DNA from: Roseomonas sp.
GTDB taxonomy: Bacteria > Pseudomonadota > Alphaproteobacteria > Acetobacterales > Acetobacteraceae
DNA: 64,000 nt
Reading direction: 5' to 3'
Assembly: GCA_031180725.1 (NCBI GenBank)
Contig: JAPSLO010000001.1
Coordinates: 372,001-436,000, forward strand
Part shown: positions 26,780-40,368 of the stretch, piece by piece
How positions within the stretch are numbered: the stretch's first letter is position 1
Layout of the letters: every line of letters begins with the position of its first letter
The notes under the pieces: generated by a model
The model's database searches: none
What the model was told of the DNA's origin: nothing
What the model saw: only the letters and a program-made list of their open reading frames with translations
Translations under genes and position numbers: made by a program

Positions 26780-27100
26780 ATGACCACCGTCCTGCTCGTC
26801 ATCTTCCTGCTCGTCACCCTCGCGCTGATCGGGGTCATCCTGGTCCAGCGCTCGGAAGGCGGTGGGCTCGGCATCGGCGCTTCCCAGGGAATGGGCGCCT
26901 TCATGACCGGCCGCGGGACGGCCAATCTGCTGACACGCACCACCGCCATCCTGGGCACCGCCTTCATGGTGCTGGCGCTGGTGCTGGCGATGCTGGGCAG
27001 GGGCCAGGCGCCGCGTGGCTCCATCCTGGACGCGCCTGCCCCCACCGCCCCGGCCGCCCCCGCCCCGGCGCCGGCCGCGCCCGCCGTTCCCACCAACTGA
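26780..27100 (+). CDS. secG: Preprotein translocase subunit SecG
   Basis: A 106-residue inner-membrane protein with two hydrophobic helices (VLLVIFLLVTLALIGVILVQ and ILGTAFMVLALVLAMLG). They are separated by the Gly-rich loop SEGGGLGIGASQGMGAFMTGRGTANLLTRTT typical of SecG. The C-terminal tail is Ala/Pro-rich and low in complexity, as in other alphaproteobacteria. It assists the SecYEG channel. The location between tpiA and pyrG is the conserved context. Confidence 0.93.
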   Translation: MTTVLLVIFLLVTLALIGVILVQRSEGGGLGIGASQGMGAFMTGRGTANLLTRTTAILGTAFMVLALVLAMLGRGQAPRGSILDAPAPTAPAAPAPAPAAPAVPTN

Positions 27101-27231
27101 TCCCGGCGAGCGCCCCCTCCGGGGCACCCCCGGCAGGATTTCAAGCCGGTGCAACCCGCGCCGGCTGCATGGCGCACATCGCCGCGCAGCCCCAACTCTC
27201 CCGTTTGCCCGACTCCCGCGGCAGGTTATGA

Positions 27232-28878
<1,647 letters not shown>

Positions 28879-28888
28879 ACGCCTGGCC

Positions 28889-28912
28889 GCGCCCTTCCAC
28901 GGGAAGGGGCGC
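28889..28912 (+). terminator. Hairpin after pyrG
   Basis: GCGCCCTTCC and GGAAGGGGCGC form a stem with one bulged G and a 3-nt loop, beginning 10 nt after the pyrG stop and before the convergent hydrolase gene. There is no T-run, as is usual in this GC-rich genome. It may serve both converging genes. Confidence 0.5.
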
Positions 28913-28931
28913 CAGCCGCAGCGGCAGGGCG

Positions 28932-29819
28932 CTATGCTGTCGCTGTCGCACTCTCCTGGACGGGGGAACGCCTGGCGGTGGCCGGCGACTCCCCCGCCAG
29001 ATCCGGCTCCACGTCTCCACCCAGCAGTTCCGCGATATCCGGATAGCCGCGCCGGATGCGGAAATAGGCCCTGGCCAGGCGCTGCGCTTCCGTGTTGGCC
29101 TGCTGCGCATCGCGGCCCGCCAGTTCATAGCGACGCCGCAGCCAGCGGGTCAGGTCCGGGCGACGCTGATGTGGCCCCAGCAGGTCCACCAGCATGTGGC
29201 GGATGCTGGGAATTTCGTACCGCTGCACGCATGGCAGGTCGGCGATGGCCTGTGCATGGATCTGGTCGCGCCCGCTGAGGCCATGGAACAGCTCCACCTG
29301 CAGTCGGCGGCCCGCCATGGCAGCCGCTCTCTCCAGCCAGGGCCGGGCATTGCCGAAGCGCTCCATGCAGGCTTGGCGCGCGGGGAAGCGGCTGACGGCC
29401 TGCAGGACACGCTTATGCGCCACGGACTGGCTGGTCTGCAGCGGCGGCCAGATGCTGGCCAGGGGATTGAAGACTGCGACCCGGACTCTGGTCTGCGGCA
29501 GAGACAGGACGAGTAGCGCACCGTACAACAGGGCGCCAAAGCCGCCCGCGCTGAAGCCGACGACCTGCAGGCGTTCGGCCTTGCCCCAGCCGGCAAGGCC
29601 GATGAGGTCCGTCACGACCTCATCAGCCGGGCCGTCGAAGCCGACCATGTCGCCGATGCCCAGCAGCGCCACCTGGCGTGGTGCGATCCGATGCGCCGTC
29701 AGCAACTTCTCGGCGGCGATGACACGCTTGGCGTGGCAAATCAGTAGCGGCACGCCTGTGCCGGGGCGCAGGCGAAGCGGAAAGCGGCCGGCCGCACAGG
29801 AGATGATGTCATCAGCCAT
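28932..29819 (-). CDS. Alpha/beta-hydrolase-like protein of unknown function
   Basis: A 295-residue protein. A nucleophile-elbow-like GFSAGGFGALLYGALL lies in the first half, a following strand reads VRVAVFNPLASIWPP, and a late His occurs in SIRHMLVDLLG, together suggesting an alpha/beta-hydrolase with Ser and His of the triad. The final quarter (about residues 225-270) is Arg-rich and helical (RRPDLTRWLRRRYELAGRDAQQANTEAQRLARAYFRIRRGY). The start at 29819 was chosen over an ATG 48 nt further up because MADDIISCAAGRF fits the first strand. The substrate is unknown. The upstream 29835-29885 stretch is notably AT-rich and may hold its promoter. Confidence 0.6.
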   Translation of the reverse strand: MADDIISCAAGRFPLRLRPGTGVPLLICHAKRVIAAEKLLTAHRIAPRQVALLGIGDMVGFDGPADEVVTDLIGLAGWGKAERLQVVGFSAGGFGALLYGALLVLSLPQTRVRVAVFNPLASIWPPLQTSQSVAHKRVLQAVSRFPARQACMERFGNARPWLERAAAMAGRRLQVELFHGLSGRDQIHAQAIADLPCVQRYEIPSIRHMLVDLLGPHQRRPDLTRWLRRRYELAGRDAQQANTEAQRLARAYFRIRRGYPDIAELLGGDVEPDLAGESPATARRSPVQESATATA

Positions 29820-29966
29820 GCGGTGGCCCTTACGGTGCCGTGAACAATTTGCAAATGAAAATATCACATTCGAAACAAGATGTGCTGCCTGCCGGCACGG
29901 GGGTGAGGAGAGGCATCGTCCCAGCCCTTAACCCTTTGCGCACCAGCGTCAGGGCATCTTCGGCCC

Positions 29967-30272
29967 ATGCGTATCACCACCGGACAGAACGGGGCCGAGA
30001 TCTACTTCTACGAGCCCGGCGACCTGGTGCGGCTGCGTCGCGATGAGGATGGCCCGTGGGTAACCGCCTTCGCGGGCGACTGGGGCCGCGTGATGAAGGT
30101 GCATCCGGACGGCTCGCTGGACGTGAAGTTCGCGGGCTATAGCCGCGCCAAGGATGCCGACCTGGTGCGGGCGGTCTCGGTGCCGCGCAGCCGGGTAGAG
30201 CCCTGCGACGAGCAGGGCCGCCCCCGGATGCGGGGCACGGCAGCCGTGTGGGACACGCGCCGGCCGCGCTGA
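29967..30272 (+). CDS. Small conserved-looking hypothetical protein
   Basis: A 101-residue, mostly beta protein. It begins MRITTGQNGAEIYFYEPGDLVRLRRD and has the pattern WGRVMKVHPDGSLDVKFAGYSR, reminiscent of a small SH3- or KOW-like barrel, with a basic C-terminus (RGTAAVWDTRRPR). No family is recognised with confidence. It stands alone on the plus strand, 124 nt upstream of eno and divergent from the hydrolase-like gene. GC content and codon use match its neighbours, so it is likely real. Confidence 0.6.
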   Translation: MRITTGQNGAEIYFYEPGDLVRLRRDEDGPWVTAFAGDWGRVMKVHPDGSLDVKFAGYSRAKDADLVRAVSVPRSRVEPCDEQGRPRMRGTAAVWDTRRPR

Positions 30273-31673
<1,401 letters not shown>

Positions 31674-31697
31674 CCTCGACGGCGCGGGAATCGGGCC

Positions 31698-31722
31698 GCG
31701 GCCGCGCTCCTTGCGCGGCCGC
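31698..31722 (+). terminator. Intrinsic terminator-like hairpin after eno
   Basis: A perfect 10-bp stem (GCGGCCGCGC / GCGCGGCCGC) with a TCCTT loop, starting 25 nt after the eno stop and followed by ATTCTTAA. It is the clearest hairpin-plus-T arrangement in this part of the window. Confidence 0.7.
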
Positions 31723-31848
31723 ATTCTTAACGTGAAGTCGAAATCCGCCTTTCTTCTGGACAGGTCGCGCGCGCTCTGATTCTGTCTGCCGCGCGGCCGC
31801 CGGAATTGGGGATCGGGCGGCGCGTAGCGGGCTGGGGGGCTCGATCGC

Positions 31849-32208
31849 GTGTCGGATGATTGGGGGGTGGAGGAGCGCAGCGGCGTTCTCGCCTGGATTG
31901 GGCGGAAGCTGCGGGCGGCTCTGTGGCCGGCGATGTTCCTGGCCTGCTGCGGCTATTTCGTCTGGCATGCCATCCATGGCGAACGCGGTCTGATCGCGCG
32001 CGAGGCGCGCCAGCAGGAAATCGCCGAGGCGGTCGCCGAGCGTGAGCGCGTGCTGGCGGAGCTTCAGGCGGTGGAACGTCGCGTGCAGGGCTTGCGCGGC
32101 GACCGGCTGGACCCGGACCAACTCGACGAGCGGGCGCGCCAGTTGCTGAACATGGTCGGCCGCAACGAGATCGTGGTGCCTTACGGCCCCGACCGGCGCC
32201 TGTTCTGA
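31849..32208 (+). CDS. FtsB-like septum formation initiator
   Basis: A 119-residue bitopic protein: a short cytoplasmic N-terminus, one transmembrane helix (LWPAMFLACCGYFVWHAI), and a periplasmic coiled coil with many Glu/Arg/Gln (EARQQEIAEAVAERERVLAELQAVERRVQGLRGDRLD). It then has the conserved short tail RQLLNMVGRNEIVVPYG. This is the DivIC/FtsB arrangement; the protein would join the FtsQLB divisome complex. A GTG start at 31849 is proposed. It lies downstream of eno, a conserved neighbour pair. Confidence 0.85.
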   Translation: MSDDWGVEERSGVLAWIGRKLRAALWPAMFLACCGYFVWHAIHGERGLIAREARQQEIAEAVAERERVLAELQAVERRVQGLRGDRLDPDQLDERARQLLNMVGRNEIVVPYGPDRRLF

Positions 32209-32241
32209 CCCGGCGGGCTGCGCGAAACCGCGCCGCCCGGG
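32209..32241. terminator. Hairpin between convergent ftsB-like and PhyH genes
   Basis: CCCGGCGG and CCGCCCGGG pair with one bulged C around a loop of about 16 nt. The element fills the 38-nt gap between the two convergent stops. There is no T-run, so the call rests on position and pairing. Confidence 0.4.
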
Positions 32242-32246
32242 AGTCC

Positions 32247-33404
32247 TTATTCCGCCGGCACCGCCGGCGGCGGCGCCGTCGGGGTGCGCAGCCCCACGCT
32301 GTGCCAGCCATTGGCCCGGCCGCGCGCCTGCTTGATCTGCGCATCCAGCCAGCCGAACAGCCGCGTGCCCACCCCCTGCAACGGTGCTGGCACTGGGTCG
32401 CCGGCCGACCAGGGCAGGAAAGGATTGCTCCGGCTCTGCGCCCAGACGGAGATCCGGCAGGCGAAGCCCTCGCTCAACCCGCGGCGATGGAAGCCGCTGG
32501 TATCGGCAATGATCAGCGTATTGGGCTGCGCCTTGAGCTTCACCGGCGCCGGATAGCCCAGCCGCGCGATCGCCTCCTCGCTGATGCGCAGTGAGCCTTC
32601 CCCGGTCAGCCGGTCCCGCGCCTGGTGCGCTGTGAGCGAGACGCGGCGTTCCCAGGCCAGGCGCCGCCTGGTGGCGCGGTGCGACCCGGGCACGTAGGTG
32701 AAGCCGGCTTCGTTCTCGCTGACCGGCGTCAGCAGCAGCCAGGACTTCACCGTCGGGTGAAAGGTGTCCGCGTGATAGAAGCTCTGCACATCCGGCTGTG
32801 CCTGGCGGACGCCGCTGAAGATGGTCTGGACATAGAGGTAGGGCCGCCGGCCGTAGGAGCCGATGAAGGCGTGCAGGCCGAGGTAGCGCGGCGTCAGCAG
32901 AGTGCGCCTCGTGGCCGGCATGCGGCGCAGGGCCGGAGCGTCCAGCGGGATCAGCCGCGTCAGGGTGTAGCCGTCCAGGGATTCGCGGGCCTTGGCCTGG
33001 CGCGCCATCACCTCGTCTCGCAAGGCGGCGAAGCTGTCCGGGTCCAGGAAATTCTCCTTCATCAGGAAACCGTCGCGCAGGAAGGCTTCCCGGTCCTCGG
33101 GCGCCACCAGATGCGCCAGCTTCGCGCGCCGGCGTTCCGCCATCTGCTGCGCCAGGCGCTTGCGCAGCACATGCAGACCCCAGCGATTCAGCGTCGGGCT
33201 GCCGATCACCGGGCTGTCGCGGAAGGCCTTCGCCTTGGTTGCGACCTGGACGATCTGCAACGGCAGCAACAGCCAGCGGAAAGCGCCTGCCAAATGGACC
33301 TCCTGCCGGTAGGCGTAAGGGGAACCGGGGCGCCTCCCACGCAACCAGTAGTTGGCCGCGCTGCAATGCGTCAAGCGCGGCGCCTCTTGCGGCATCCTGC
33401 ACAT
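32247..33404 (-). CDS. Phytanoyl-CoA dioxygenase (PhyH)-family protein
   Basis: A 385-residue protein. The core (about residues 110-320) has the Fe(II)/2-oxoglutarate facial-triad pattern: SFYHADTFHPTVKSWLLLTPV supplies the HxD pair, and FHRRGLSEGFACRISVW supplies the distal His and the Arg for 2-oxoglutarate. The phrase ENEAGFTYVPGSHRATRRRLAWE is typical of PhyH proteins. The N-terminal 100 residues are basic and helical and have no known domain. Substrates in this family range from acyl-CoA to small metabolites; none can be assigned. It is divergent from pdhA. Confidence 0.8.
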   Translation of the reverse strand: MCRMPQEAPRLTHCSAANYWLRGRRPGSPYAYRQEVHLAGAFRWLLLPLQIVQVATKAKAFRDSPVIGSPTLNRWGLHVLRKRLAQQMAERRRAKLAHLVAPEDREAFLRDGFLMKENFLDPDSFAALRDEVMARQAKARESLDGYTLTRLIPLDAPALRRMPATRRTLLTPRYLGLHAFIGSYGRRPYLYVQTIFSGVRQAQPDVQSFYHADTFHPTVKSWLLLTPVSENEAGFTYVPGSHRATRRRLAWERRVSLTAHQARDRLTGEGSLRISEEAIARLGYPAPVKLKAQPNTLIIADTSGFHRRGLSEGFACRISVWAQSRSNPFLPWSAGDPVPAPLQGVGTRLFGWLDAQIKQARGRANGWHSVGLRTPTAPPPAVPAE

Positions 33405-33518
33405 GCAGCATGCAAGGCGGCGGCCGGGCGGCGGGGCTGTGTGGACTAACCCGTTGGAAGCACATCGAAGCCGCCGGAGAACGCCTTCAGATGGGCGCGC
33501 CGGCGGGTGAAATGGCGC

Positions 33519-33537
33519 TTAACCGAACGACAGTTAA
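33519..33537. promoter_or_regulatory. Inverted repeat upstream of the pdh operon
   Basis: TTAAC and GTTAA form a perfect 5+5 dyad with a 9-nt spacer in the 242-nt gap between the PhyH gene and pdhA. A TTGCAC, 16 nt, TAGGGG arrangement that could be a sigma-70-like promoter lies a few nucleotides downstream on the plus strand. The surrounding DNA is more AT-rich than the flanks. An operator role is inferred only. Confidence 0.35.
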
Positions 33538-33646
33538 TTCCTCTATTGCATTGCACAACAACGGGTTTTCGCTAGGGGGGCGGCCTTGCGGAGCCCGGGC
33601 CGGCCGCGTAGATGCGATGTGCTGAGCTCTCCGAGGAGGATACGGC

Positions 33647-34666
33647 ATGGCCGAGGCCGCCACCCGCAAGGCGCGGGGCAAGGGCGCGAAGGAGCCCGCA
33701 ACCAGCCGCGAAGACTTGCTTCGCGCCTACCGCGACATGCTCCTGATCCGCCGCTTCGAGGAGAAGGCCGGCCAGCTCTATGGCATGGGCCTGATCGGCG
33801 GTTTCTGCCACCTCTATATCGGCCAGGAAGCGGTGGTGGTGGGCATGCAGATGTGCCTGAAGCCCGGCGACCAGGTCATCACCTCCTACCGCGACCACGG
33901 TCATATGCTGGCCACCGGCATGGAAGCCCGCGGCGTGATGGCGGAGCTGACGGGGCGCATCGGCGGCTACTCCAAGGGCAAGGGCGGCTCGATGCACATG
34001 TTCAGCCGCGAGAAGGGCTTCTACGGCGGCCATGGCATCGTGGGCGCCCAGGTCTCCCTCGGCGCCGGCCTCGCCTTCGCCAACTGGTACCGCCAGAACG
34101 ACAATGTCTCCGTCACCTATTTCGGCGAAGGAGCCTCGAACCAGGGCCAGGTCTATGAGAGCTTCAACCTGGCGGCGCTGCTGAAACTGCCGGTGATCTT
34201 CGTCATCGAGAACAACAAATACGGCATGGGCACCAGCGTGGAGCGCGCCAGCGCCTCGAAGGACCTGTCGAAGAACGGCTCCCCCTGGGGCATCCCGGGC
34301 GAGCAGGTCAACGGCATGGACGTGATCGCCGTGAAGGAGGCCGGGGAGCGCGCGGTGGCGCATTGCCGCGCCGGCAACGGCCCGTACCTGCTGGAGATGA
34401 AGACCTACCGCTACCGCGGCCACTCCATGTCCGACCCCGCGAAATACCGCACGCGCGAGGAAGTGCAACGCATGCGCGAGCAGTCGGACTGCATCGACAA
34501 CGCGCGCAAGCTGCTGGCGGACAGCTACGGCGTGACCGAGGCCGAGCTGAAGGTCATCGACGACGAGGTGAAGGCCATCGTGCAGGACAGCGCGGACTTC
34601 GCGCAGACCTCGCCGGAGCCGGATGAGTCCGAGCTCTATACGGACATCCTGATCGAGGCGCGCTGA
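33647..34666 (+). CDS. pdhA: Pyruvate dehydrogenase E1 component, alpha subunit
   Basis: A 339-residue E1 alpha. The thiamine-diphosphate motif is YFGEGASNQGQVYESFNLAALL through FVIENN (about residues 163-200). The phosphorylation-loop region is YRYRGHSMSDPAKYRTREE, and the N-terminal block is LIRRFEEKAGQLYGMG. It decarboxylates pyruvate together with the beta subunit. GAGGAGGA lies 6 nt before the ATG. It is the first gene of the pdhA-pdhB-pdhC block, with the pdhB start 4 nt after its stop. Confidence 0.96.
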   Translation: MAEAATRKARGKGAKEPATSREDLLRAYRDMLLIRRFEEKAGQLYGMGLIGGFCHLYIGQEAVVVGMQMCLKPGDQVITSYRDHGHMLATGMEARGVMAELTGRIGGYSKGKGGSMHMFSREKGFYGGHGIVGAQVSLGAGLAFANWYRQNDNVSVTYFGEGASNQGQVYESFNLAALLKLPVIFVIENNKYGMGTSVERASASKDLSKNGSPWGIPGEQVNGMDVIAVKEAGERAVAHCRAGNGPYLLEMKTYRYRGHSMSDPAKYRTREEVQRMREQSDCIDNARKLLADSYGVTEAELKVIDDEVKAIVQDSADFAQTSPEPDESELYTDILIEAR

Positions 34667-34669
34667 GAC

Positions 34670-36073
<1,404 letters not shown>

Positions 36074-36085
36074 GGGGCAGGGCAG

Positions 36086-37390
36086 ATGGCCACCAACATC
36101 CTGATGCCCGCCCTCTCGCCCACCATGACGGAGGGCACGCTGGCGCGCTGGCTGAAGAAGGAAGGCGAGGAGGTCAAGGCGGGCGACATCATCGCCGAGA
36201 TCGAGACCGATAAGGCGACCATGGAAGTGGAAGCCGTGGACGAAGGCATCCTCGGCAAGATCCTCGTCCCGGGCGGCACGGCGAATGTGAAGGTGAACGA
36301 GGTGATCGCCGTGCTGGTGGAGCCCGGCGAATCCGCCGATGCCGCCCCCGCTGCCAAGCCCGCCCCGGCGCCGGTCACGCCCAAGACTGAACCGGCGCCG
36401 GCCTCGGCCGCCGCGCCGCAGCCGGCGCCCGCTCCGTCGCCCGTGCCCAATGGCCATGACACGGGTGAACGCATCATCGCCTCGCCGCTGGCGAAGCGCA
36501 TGGCGCAGCAGGCGGGGCTCGACCTGAAGGCCATCACCGGCAGTGGGCCGAATGGCCGCATCGTGAAGTCCGATGTGGAGGCCGCACTGGCCAAGGGCCC
36601 GGCCGCGAAGCCCGCCCCGGCTGCGCAGCCCGCCGCCGCACCGGCGCCGGCCGCCGCCCCGGCACCGAAGGCGCCGGTCGCGCCCATCACCGCCCCGCAC
36701 CAGGCCGTGCCGCATAGCACGATGCGCAAGGTCATCGCGCGGCGCCTGTCCGAATCCAAGGCGACGATCCCGCATTTCTACGTCACCATGGATATCGAGA
36801 TCGACGCGCTGCTGAAGCTGCGCGGCCAGCTCAATGCGACCTCGCCAAAGGACGGGCCCGGCGCGTTCAAGCTCTCGGTCAATGACATGGTCATCAAGGC
36901 AGCGGCCGTGGTGCTGCGCCGCATCCCGAAGGTCAATGCGACTTGGACCGACGAGGCGGCGATCCTCTACGACGATGTGGACATCTCCGTCGCCGTCTCG
37001 ATCCCCGACGGGCTGATCACGCCGATCATCCGCAAGGCCGACCAGAAGGGCCTGGCGGCGATCAGCAACGAGATGAAGGACCTGGCGGCCCGCGCCAAGG
37101 CCGGCAAGCTGAAGCCCGAGGAGTTCCAGGGCGGCGGCTTCAGCATCTCCAACATGGGGATGTACGGCGTGCGCGACTTCGCGGCCATCATCAACCCGCC
37201 GCAGGCCGGCATCCTGGCGGTCTCTGCAGGCGAACAGCGACCGGTGGTGAAGGATGGTGCGCTGGCCATCGCGACCGTGATGACCTGCACCCTCTCAGTG
37301 GACCACCGCATCGTGGATGGCGCGCTGGCCGCCGAGTGGATGGCGGACTTCAAGCGCGTGGTCGAGAACCCGCTGAGCCTGATGCTGTAA
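36086..37390 (+). CDS. pdhC: Pyruvate dehydrogenase E2 (dihydrolipoamide acetyltransferase)
   Basis: A 434-residue E2. It has one lipoyl domain (residues 1-80, lipoyl-Lys in [11 protein letters not shown]), an Ala/Pro linker, a peripheral-subunit-binding domain ([40 protein letters not shown], about 128-170), a second Ala/Pro linker, then the acetyltransferase core ending with the catalytic [14 protein letters not shown]. It transfers acetyl from lipoyl to CoA. It is 12 nt after pdhB. A GNAT gene begins 1 nt after its stop. Confidence 0.96.
   Translation: MATNILMPALSPTMTEGTLARWLKKEGEEVKAGDIIAEIETDKATMEVEAVDEGILGKILVPGGTANVKVNEVIAVLVEPGESADAAPAAKPAPAPVTPKTEPAPASAAAPQPAPAPSPVPNGHDTGERIIASPLAKRMAQQAGLDLKAITGSGPNGRIVKSDVEAALAKGPAAKPAPAAQPAAAPAPAAAPAPKAPVAPITAPHQAVPHSTMRKVIARRLSESKATIPHFYVTMDIEIDALLKLRGQLNATSPKDGPGAFKLSVNDMVIKAAAVVLRRIPKVNATWTDEAAILYDDVDISVAVSIPDGLITPIIRKADQKGLAAISNEMKDLAARAKAGKLKPEEFQGGGFSISNMGMYGVRDFAAIINPPQAGILAVSAGEQRPVVKDGALAIATVMTCTLSVDHRIVDGALAAEWMADFKRVVENPLSLML
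36098..36247 (+). repeat. Direct repeat copy 2: lipoyl-domain DNA in pdhC
   Basis: This is the partner of the pdhB repeat at 34679-34828. Most differences between the copies are single bases within codons. Confidence 0.8.
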
Positions 37391-37391
37391 G

Positions 37392-37874
37392 GTGTCCGGC
37401 TTCACCCTTCGCGACGCGACCGAAGCGGACCTGCCGGAGATCGTCCGGCTGGTCCGCGCGCTGGCGGAGTATGAGAGGCTGCTGCACGAGGCGGTCGGTA
37501 CGGAGGAGGACTTCCGGGCCGCCCTCTTCGGCCCGAACCCGCGCGTCTTCTGCACGCTGGCGGAAGTGCAGGGCAGGGCAGTGGGCCAGGCGATCTGGTT
37601 CTACAACTTCTCCACCTTCACCGGCCGCCACGGGATCTATCTGGAAGACATCTTCGTCGAGCCTGCGCATCGGGGCCTCGGCATCGGGGCGGCCTTCTTC
37701 CGCCACCTCGCGCGGCGCGCCGTGGCCGAAGGCTGCGCGCGGATGGAATGGCAGGTGCTGGACTGGAACGAGCCGGCGATCCGCTTCTACCGGAAGATCG
37801 GGGCGCAGGGCATGGACGAGTGGCGCGTGCAGCGCCTTACGGGCGAGGCGCTGAAGACCCTCGCATCTGGATGA
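37392..37874 (+). CDS. GNAT-family N-acetyltransferase, SSAT-like
   Basis: A 160-residue acetyltransferase with the GNAT core. It begins FTLRDATEADLPEIVRLVRALAEYERL. Motif A is IYLEDIFVEPAHRGLGIGAAFFRHLAR (acetyl-CoA pyrophosphate loop RGLGIG), and the C-terminal block is WQVLDWNEPAIRFYRKIGA. This resembles the diamine/spermidine and thialysine acetyltransferase branch. The start is a GTG 1 nt after the pdhC stop, so it is translated with the pdh operon. Its metabolic link to that operon is unclear. Confidence 0.85.
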   Translation: MSGFTLRDATEADLPEIVRLVRALAEYERLLHEAVGTEEDFRAALFGPNPRVFCTLAEVQGRAVGQAIWFYNFSTFTGRHGIYLEDIFVEPAHRGLGIGAAFFRHLARRAVAEGCARMEWQVLDWNEPAIRFYRKIGAQGMDEWRVQRLTGEALKTLASG

Positions 37875-37920
37875 GGACCTGGCGCGCCCGGCGTGCCGGT
37901 GTGGGTTGAGGAGAGCCGAC

Positions 37921-39315
37921 ATGGCCGAGACTTTCGACCTCGTGGTGGTGGGCGGCGGCCCTGGCGGCTATGTGGCGGCCATCCGCGCCGCCCAGCTCGG
38001 CATGAAGACCGCGGTGGTGGAACGCGAGAATCTGGGCGGCATCTGCCTGAACTGGGGCTGCATCCCCACCAAGGCCCTGCTGCGCGCCAGCGAGATCAAC
38101 CACCTTCTGCACAGCCTGGATGCCTACGGCTTCTCCGCCGACAATATCCGCTTCGACTTCGACAAGGTGATCAAGCGCAGCCGCGGCGTGGCGAAGCAGC
38201 TGGCGGATGGCGTGAAGTTCCTGATGAAGAAGAACAAGATCACCGTCTTCGACGGCCATGGCAAACTCGCCGGCCCCGGCAAGCTCAGCGTGACCAAGGA
38301 CGGCAAGCCGGTGGCGGAGATCGCCGCGAAGAACATCGTGCTGGCCACCGGCGCACGCGCCCGCGTCATCCCGGGCATGGAGCCGGACGGCAAGCTGATC
38401 TGGTCCTATCGGGAAGCGATGGTGCCGAAGACGATGCCGAAGTCGCTGATCGTCGTCGGGTCGGGGGCCATCGGCAGCGAATTCGCCAGCTTCTACCTCA
38501 ACATGGGCGCCCAGGTGACGCTGGTGGAGGTGGTGGACCGCATCCTGCCGGTGGAGGATGAGGAGATCAGCGCCTTCGTCGCCAAGAGTTTCACCAAGCA
38601 GGGCATGAAGATCCTGACCGGCGCGCGGGTGCAGGGCGTGCGCAAGGGCGCCGACAGCGTCACCGCGGTGATCGAGGCCGGCGGCAAGGTGCAGGAGATC
38701 ACGGCCGACCGCCTGATCTCCGCCGTCGGCATCGTCGGCAATGTCGAGGATATCGGCCTGGAAGGCACAAAGGTGAAGGTGGAGAAGACCCATGTGGTCA
38801 CCGACCCCTTCGGCTACACCGGGGAACCTGGCGTCTACGCCATCGGCGACCTCTGCGGGCCGCCCTGGCTGGCCCACAAGGCCAGCCATGAGGGTGTGAT
38901 CTGCGTGGAGGCGATCGCCGGCCTGCACCCGCACCCGATGGAGGTGCTGAACATCCCCGGCTGCACCTATTGCCGCCCGCAGGTCGCCAGCGTCGGCCTG
39001 ACCGAGAAGAGGGCCAAGGAGCTGGGTCACGAGGTGAAGGTCGGCCGCTTCCCCTTCATCGGCAACGGCAAGGCCATTGCCCTGGGTGAGCCCGAGGGGC
39101 TGGTGAAGACGGTGTTCGATGCGAAAACCGGCGAGCTGCTGGGCGCCCATATGGTCGGGCCGGAGGTGACGGAGTTGATCCAGGGCTACACCGTGGCCCG
39201 CACCCTGGAATCGACCGAAGCCGAGCTGATGCACACCGTCTTCCCCCACCCGACGGTGTCCGAGACGATGCATGAGGCCGTGCTGGACGCCTACGGCCGC
39301 GTCATCCACATCTGA
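37921..39315 (+). CDS. lpdA: Dihydrolipoamide dehydrogenase (E3)
   Basis: A 464-residue flavoprotein disulfide reductase. The FAD motif is [13 protein letters not shown], the redox disulfide [13 protein letters not shown], the NAD motif [15 protein letters not shown], the FAD ribityl motif [10 protein letters not shown], and the active-site His-Glu is in [14 protein letters not shown]. It reoxidises the lipoyl groups of PDH. The start is the ATG following GAGGAGAG; an in-frame TTG 15 nt upstream is less likely. It is cotranscribed with the pdh genes and lipA. Confidence 0.96.
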   Translation: MAETFDLVVVGGGPGGYVAAIRAAQLGMKTAVVERENLGGICLNWGCIPTKALLRASEINHLLHSLDAYGFSADNIRFDFDKVIKRSRGVAKQLADGVKFLMKKNKITVFDGHGKLAGPGKLSVTKDGKPVAEIAAKNIVLATGARARVIPGMEPDGKLIWSYREAMVPKTMPKSLIVVGSGAIGSEFASFYLNMGAQVTLVEVVDRILPVEDEEISAFVAKSFTKQGMKILTGARVQGVRKGADSVTAVIEAGGKVQEITADRLISAVGIVGNVEDIGLEGTKVKVEKTHVVTDPFGYTGEPGVYAIGDLCGPPWLAHKASHEGVICVEAIAGLHPHPMEVLNIPGCTYCRPQVASVGLTEKRAKELGHEVKVGRFPFIGNGKAIALGEPEGLVKTVFDAKTGELLGAHMVGPEVTELIQGYTVARTLESTEAELMHTVFPHPTVSETMHEAVLDAYGRVIHI

Positions 39316-39386
39316 TCCCTGGCCGGGCGGGCCCGCAGCCTTCCCGGTGCAACCTTCCAATTGACGGGGGGCCGCCTCGCGGCCAG

Positions 39387-40361
39387 ATGATGCGCATGGC
39401 CACCCGCGTCGAGATCGACCACCGCCGTATCGGTGCCGTCCGGCACCCGGAAAAGGCGCATCGCCCGGACAACCCGATCCAGCGGAAACCCGACTGGATC
39501 CGGGTGCGCGCGCCCACCAGCCCCGTCTACAAGGAAACCCACGCGCTGATGCGCGCCAATGGGCTGGTGACGGTCTGCGAGGAAGCGGCCTGCCCGAATA
39601 TCGGCGAATGCTGGTCGCAGCGCCACGCCACCATGATGATCATGGGCGAGACCTGCACCCGGGCCTGCAGCTTCTGCAACGTCGCCACCGGCATTCCCCG
39701 TCCACTGGACGCGGACGAGCCGCGCCGGGTGGCCGATGCCGTGGCCAAGCTCGGCCTGCAGCATGTGGTGGTCACCAGCGTGGACCGCGACGACCTGGCC
39801 GATGGCGGGGCGGAGCATTTCGCCCGGACCATCCGCGCCATCCGTGCCGCCTCCCCGCACACCACGATCGAGGTTCTGACCCCCGACTTCCTGCGCAAGG
39901 ACGGCGCGCTGGAGGTGGTGGTGGAAGCGCGCCCTGATGTGTTCAACCACAATCTGGAAACGGTGCCGGCACTCTACCCCAGCATCCGGCCCGGCGCGCG
40001 CTACTATCATTCGCTGCGGCTGCTGGACCGGGTGAAGCAGCTCGACCCCACCATCTTCACCAAGTCCGGCCTGATGGTCGGTCTGGGCGAGAAGCGGATC
40101 GAGGTGCTGCAGGTGATGGACGACCTGCGCAGCGCCGAGGTGGATTTCCTCACCATCGGCCAGTACCTCCAGCCCAGCGTGAAGCACGCTGCGGTGGACC
40201 GCTTCGTCACTCCCGACGAATTCGAGGACTATGCGAAAGTGGCCCGGGCCAAGGGCTTCCTGCTGGTCTCCGCCACACCGCTGACGCGCAGTTCCTATCA
40301 CGCGGATCGCGACTTCGCGGCGCTGCGCGCTGCCCGCAACGCCAAGTTGCAGGCGGCCTGA
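39387..40361 (+). CDS. lipA: Lipoyl synthase
   Basis: A 324-residue radical SAM enzyme. The auxiliary cluster motif [12 protein letters not shown] (CX4CX5C) precedes the radical SAM motif CTRACSFC (CX3CX2C). [31 protein letters not shown] and YLQPSVKH are the later family blocks. It inserts sulfur into octanoyl-E2, providing the cofactor for the adjacent PDH subunits. Two ATGs lie four codons apart at the start (39387 and 39396); the first was kept. Confidence 0.96.
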   Translation: MMRMATRVEIDHRRIGAVRHPEKAHRPDNPIQRKPDWIRVRAPTSPVYKETHALMRANGLVTVCEEAACPNIGECWSQRHATMMIMGETCTRACSFCNVATGIPRPLDADEPRRVADAVAKLGLQHVVVTSVDRDDLADGGAEHFARTIRAIRAASPHTTIEVLTPDFLRKDGALEVVVEARPDVFNHNLETVPALYPSIRPGARYYHSLRLLDRVKQLDPTIFTKSGLMVGLGEKRIEVLQVMDDLRSAEVDFLTIGQYLQPSVKHAAVDRFVTPDEFEDYAKVARAKGFLLVSATPLTRSSYHADRDFAALRAARNAKLQAA

Positions 40362-40368
40362 CGCGCAG

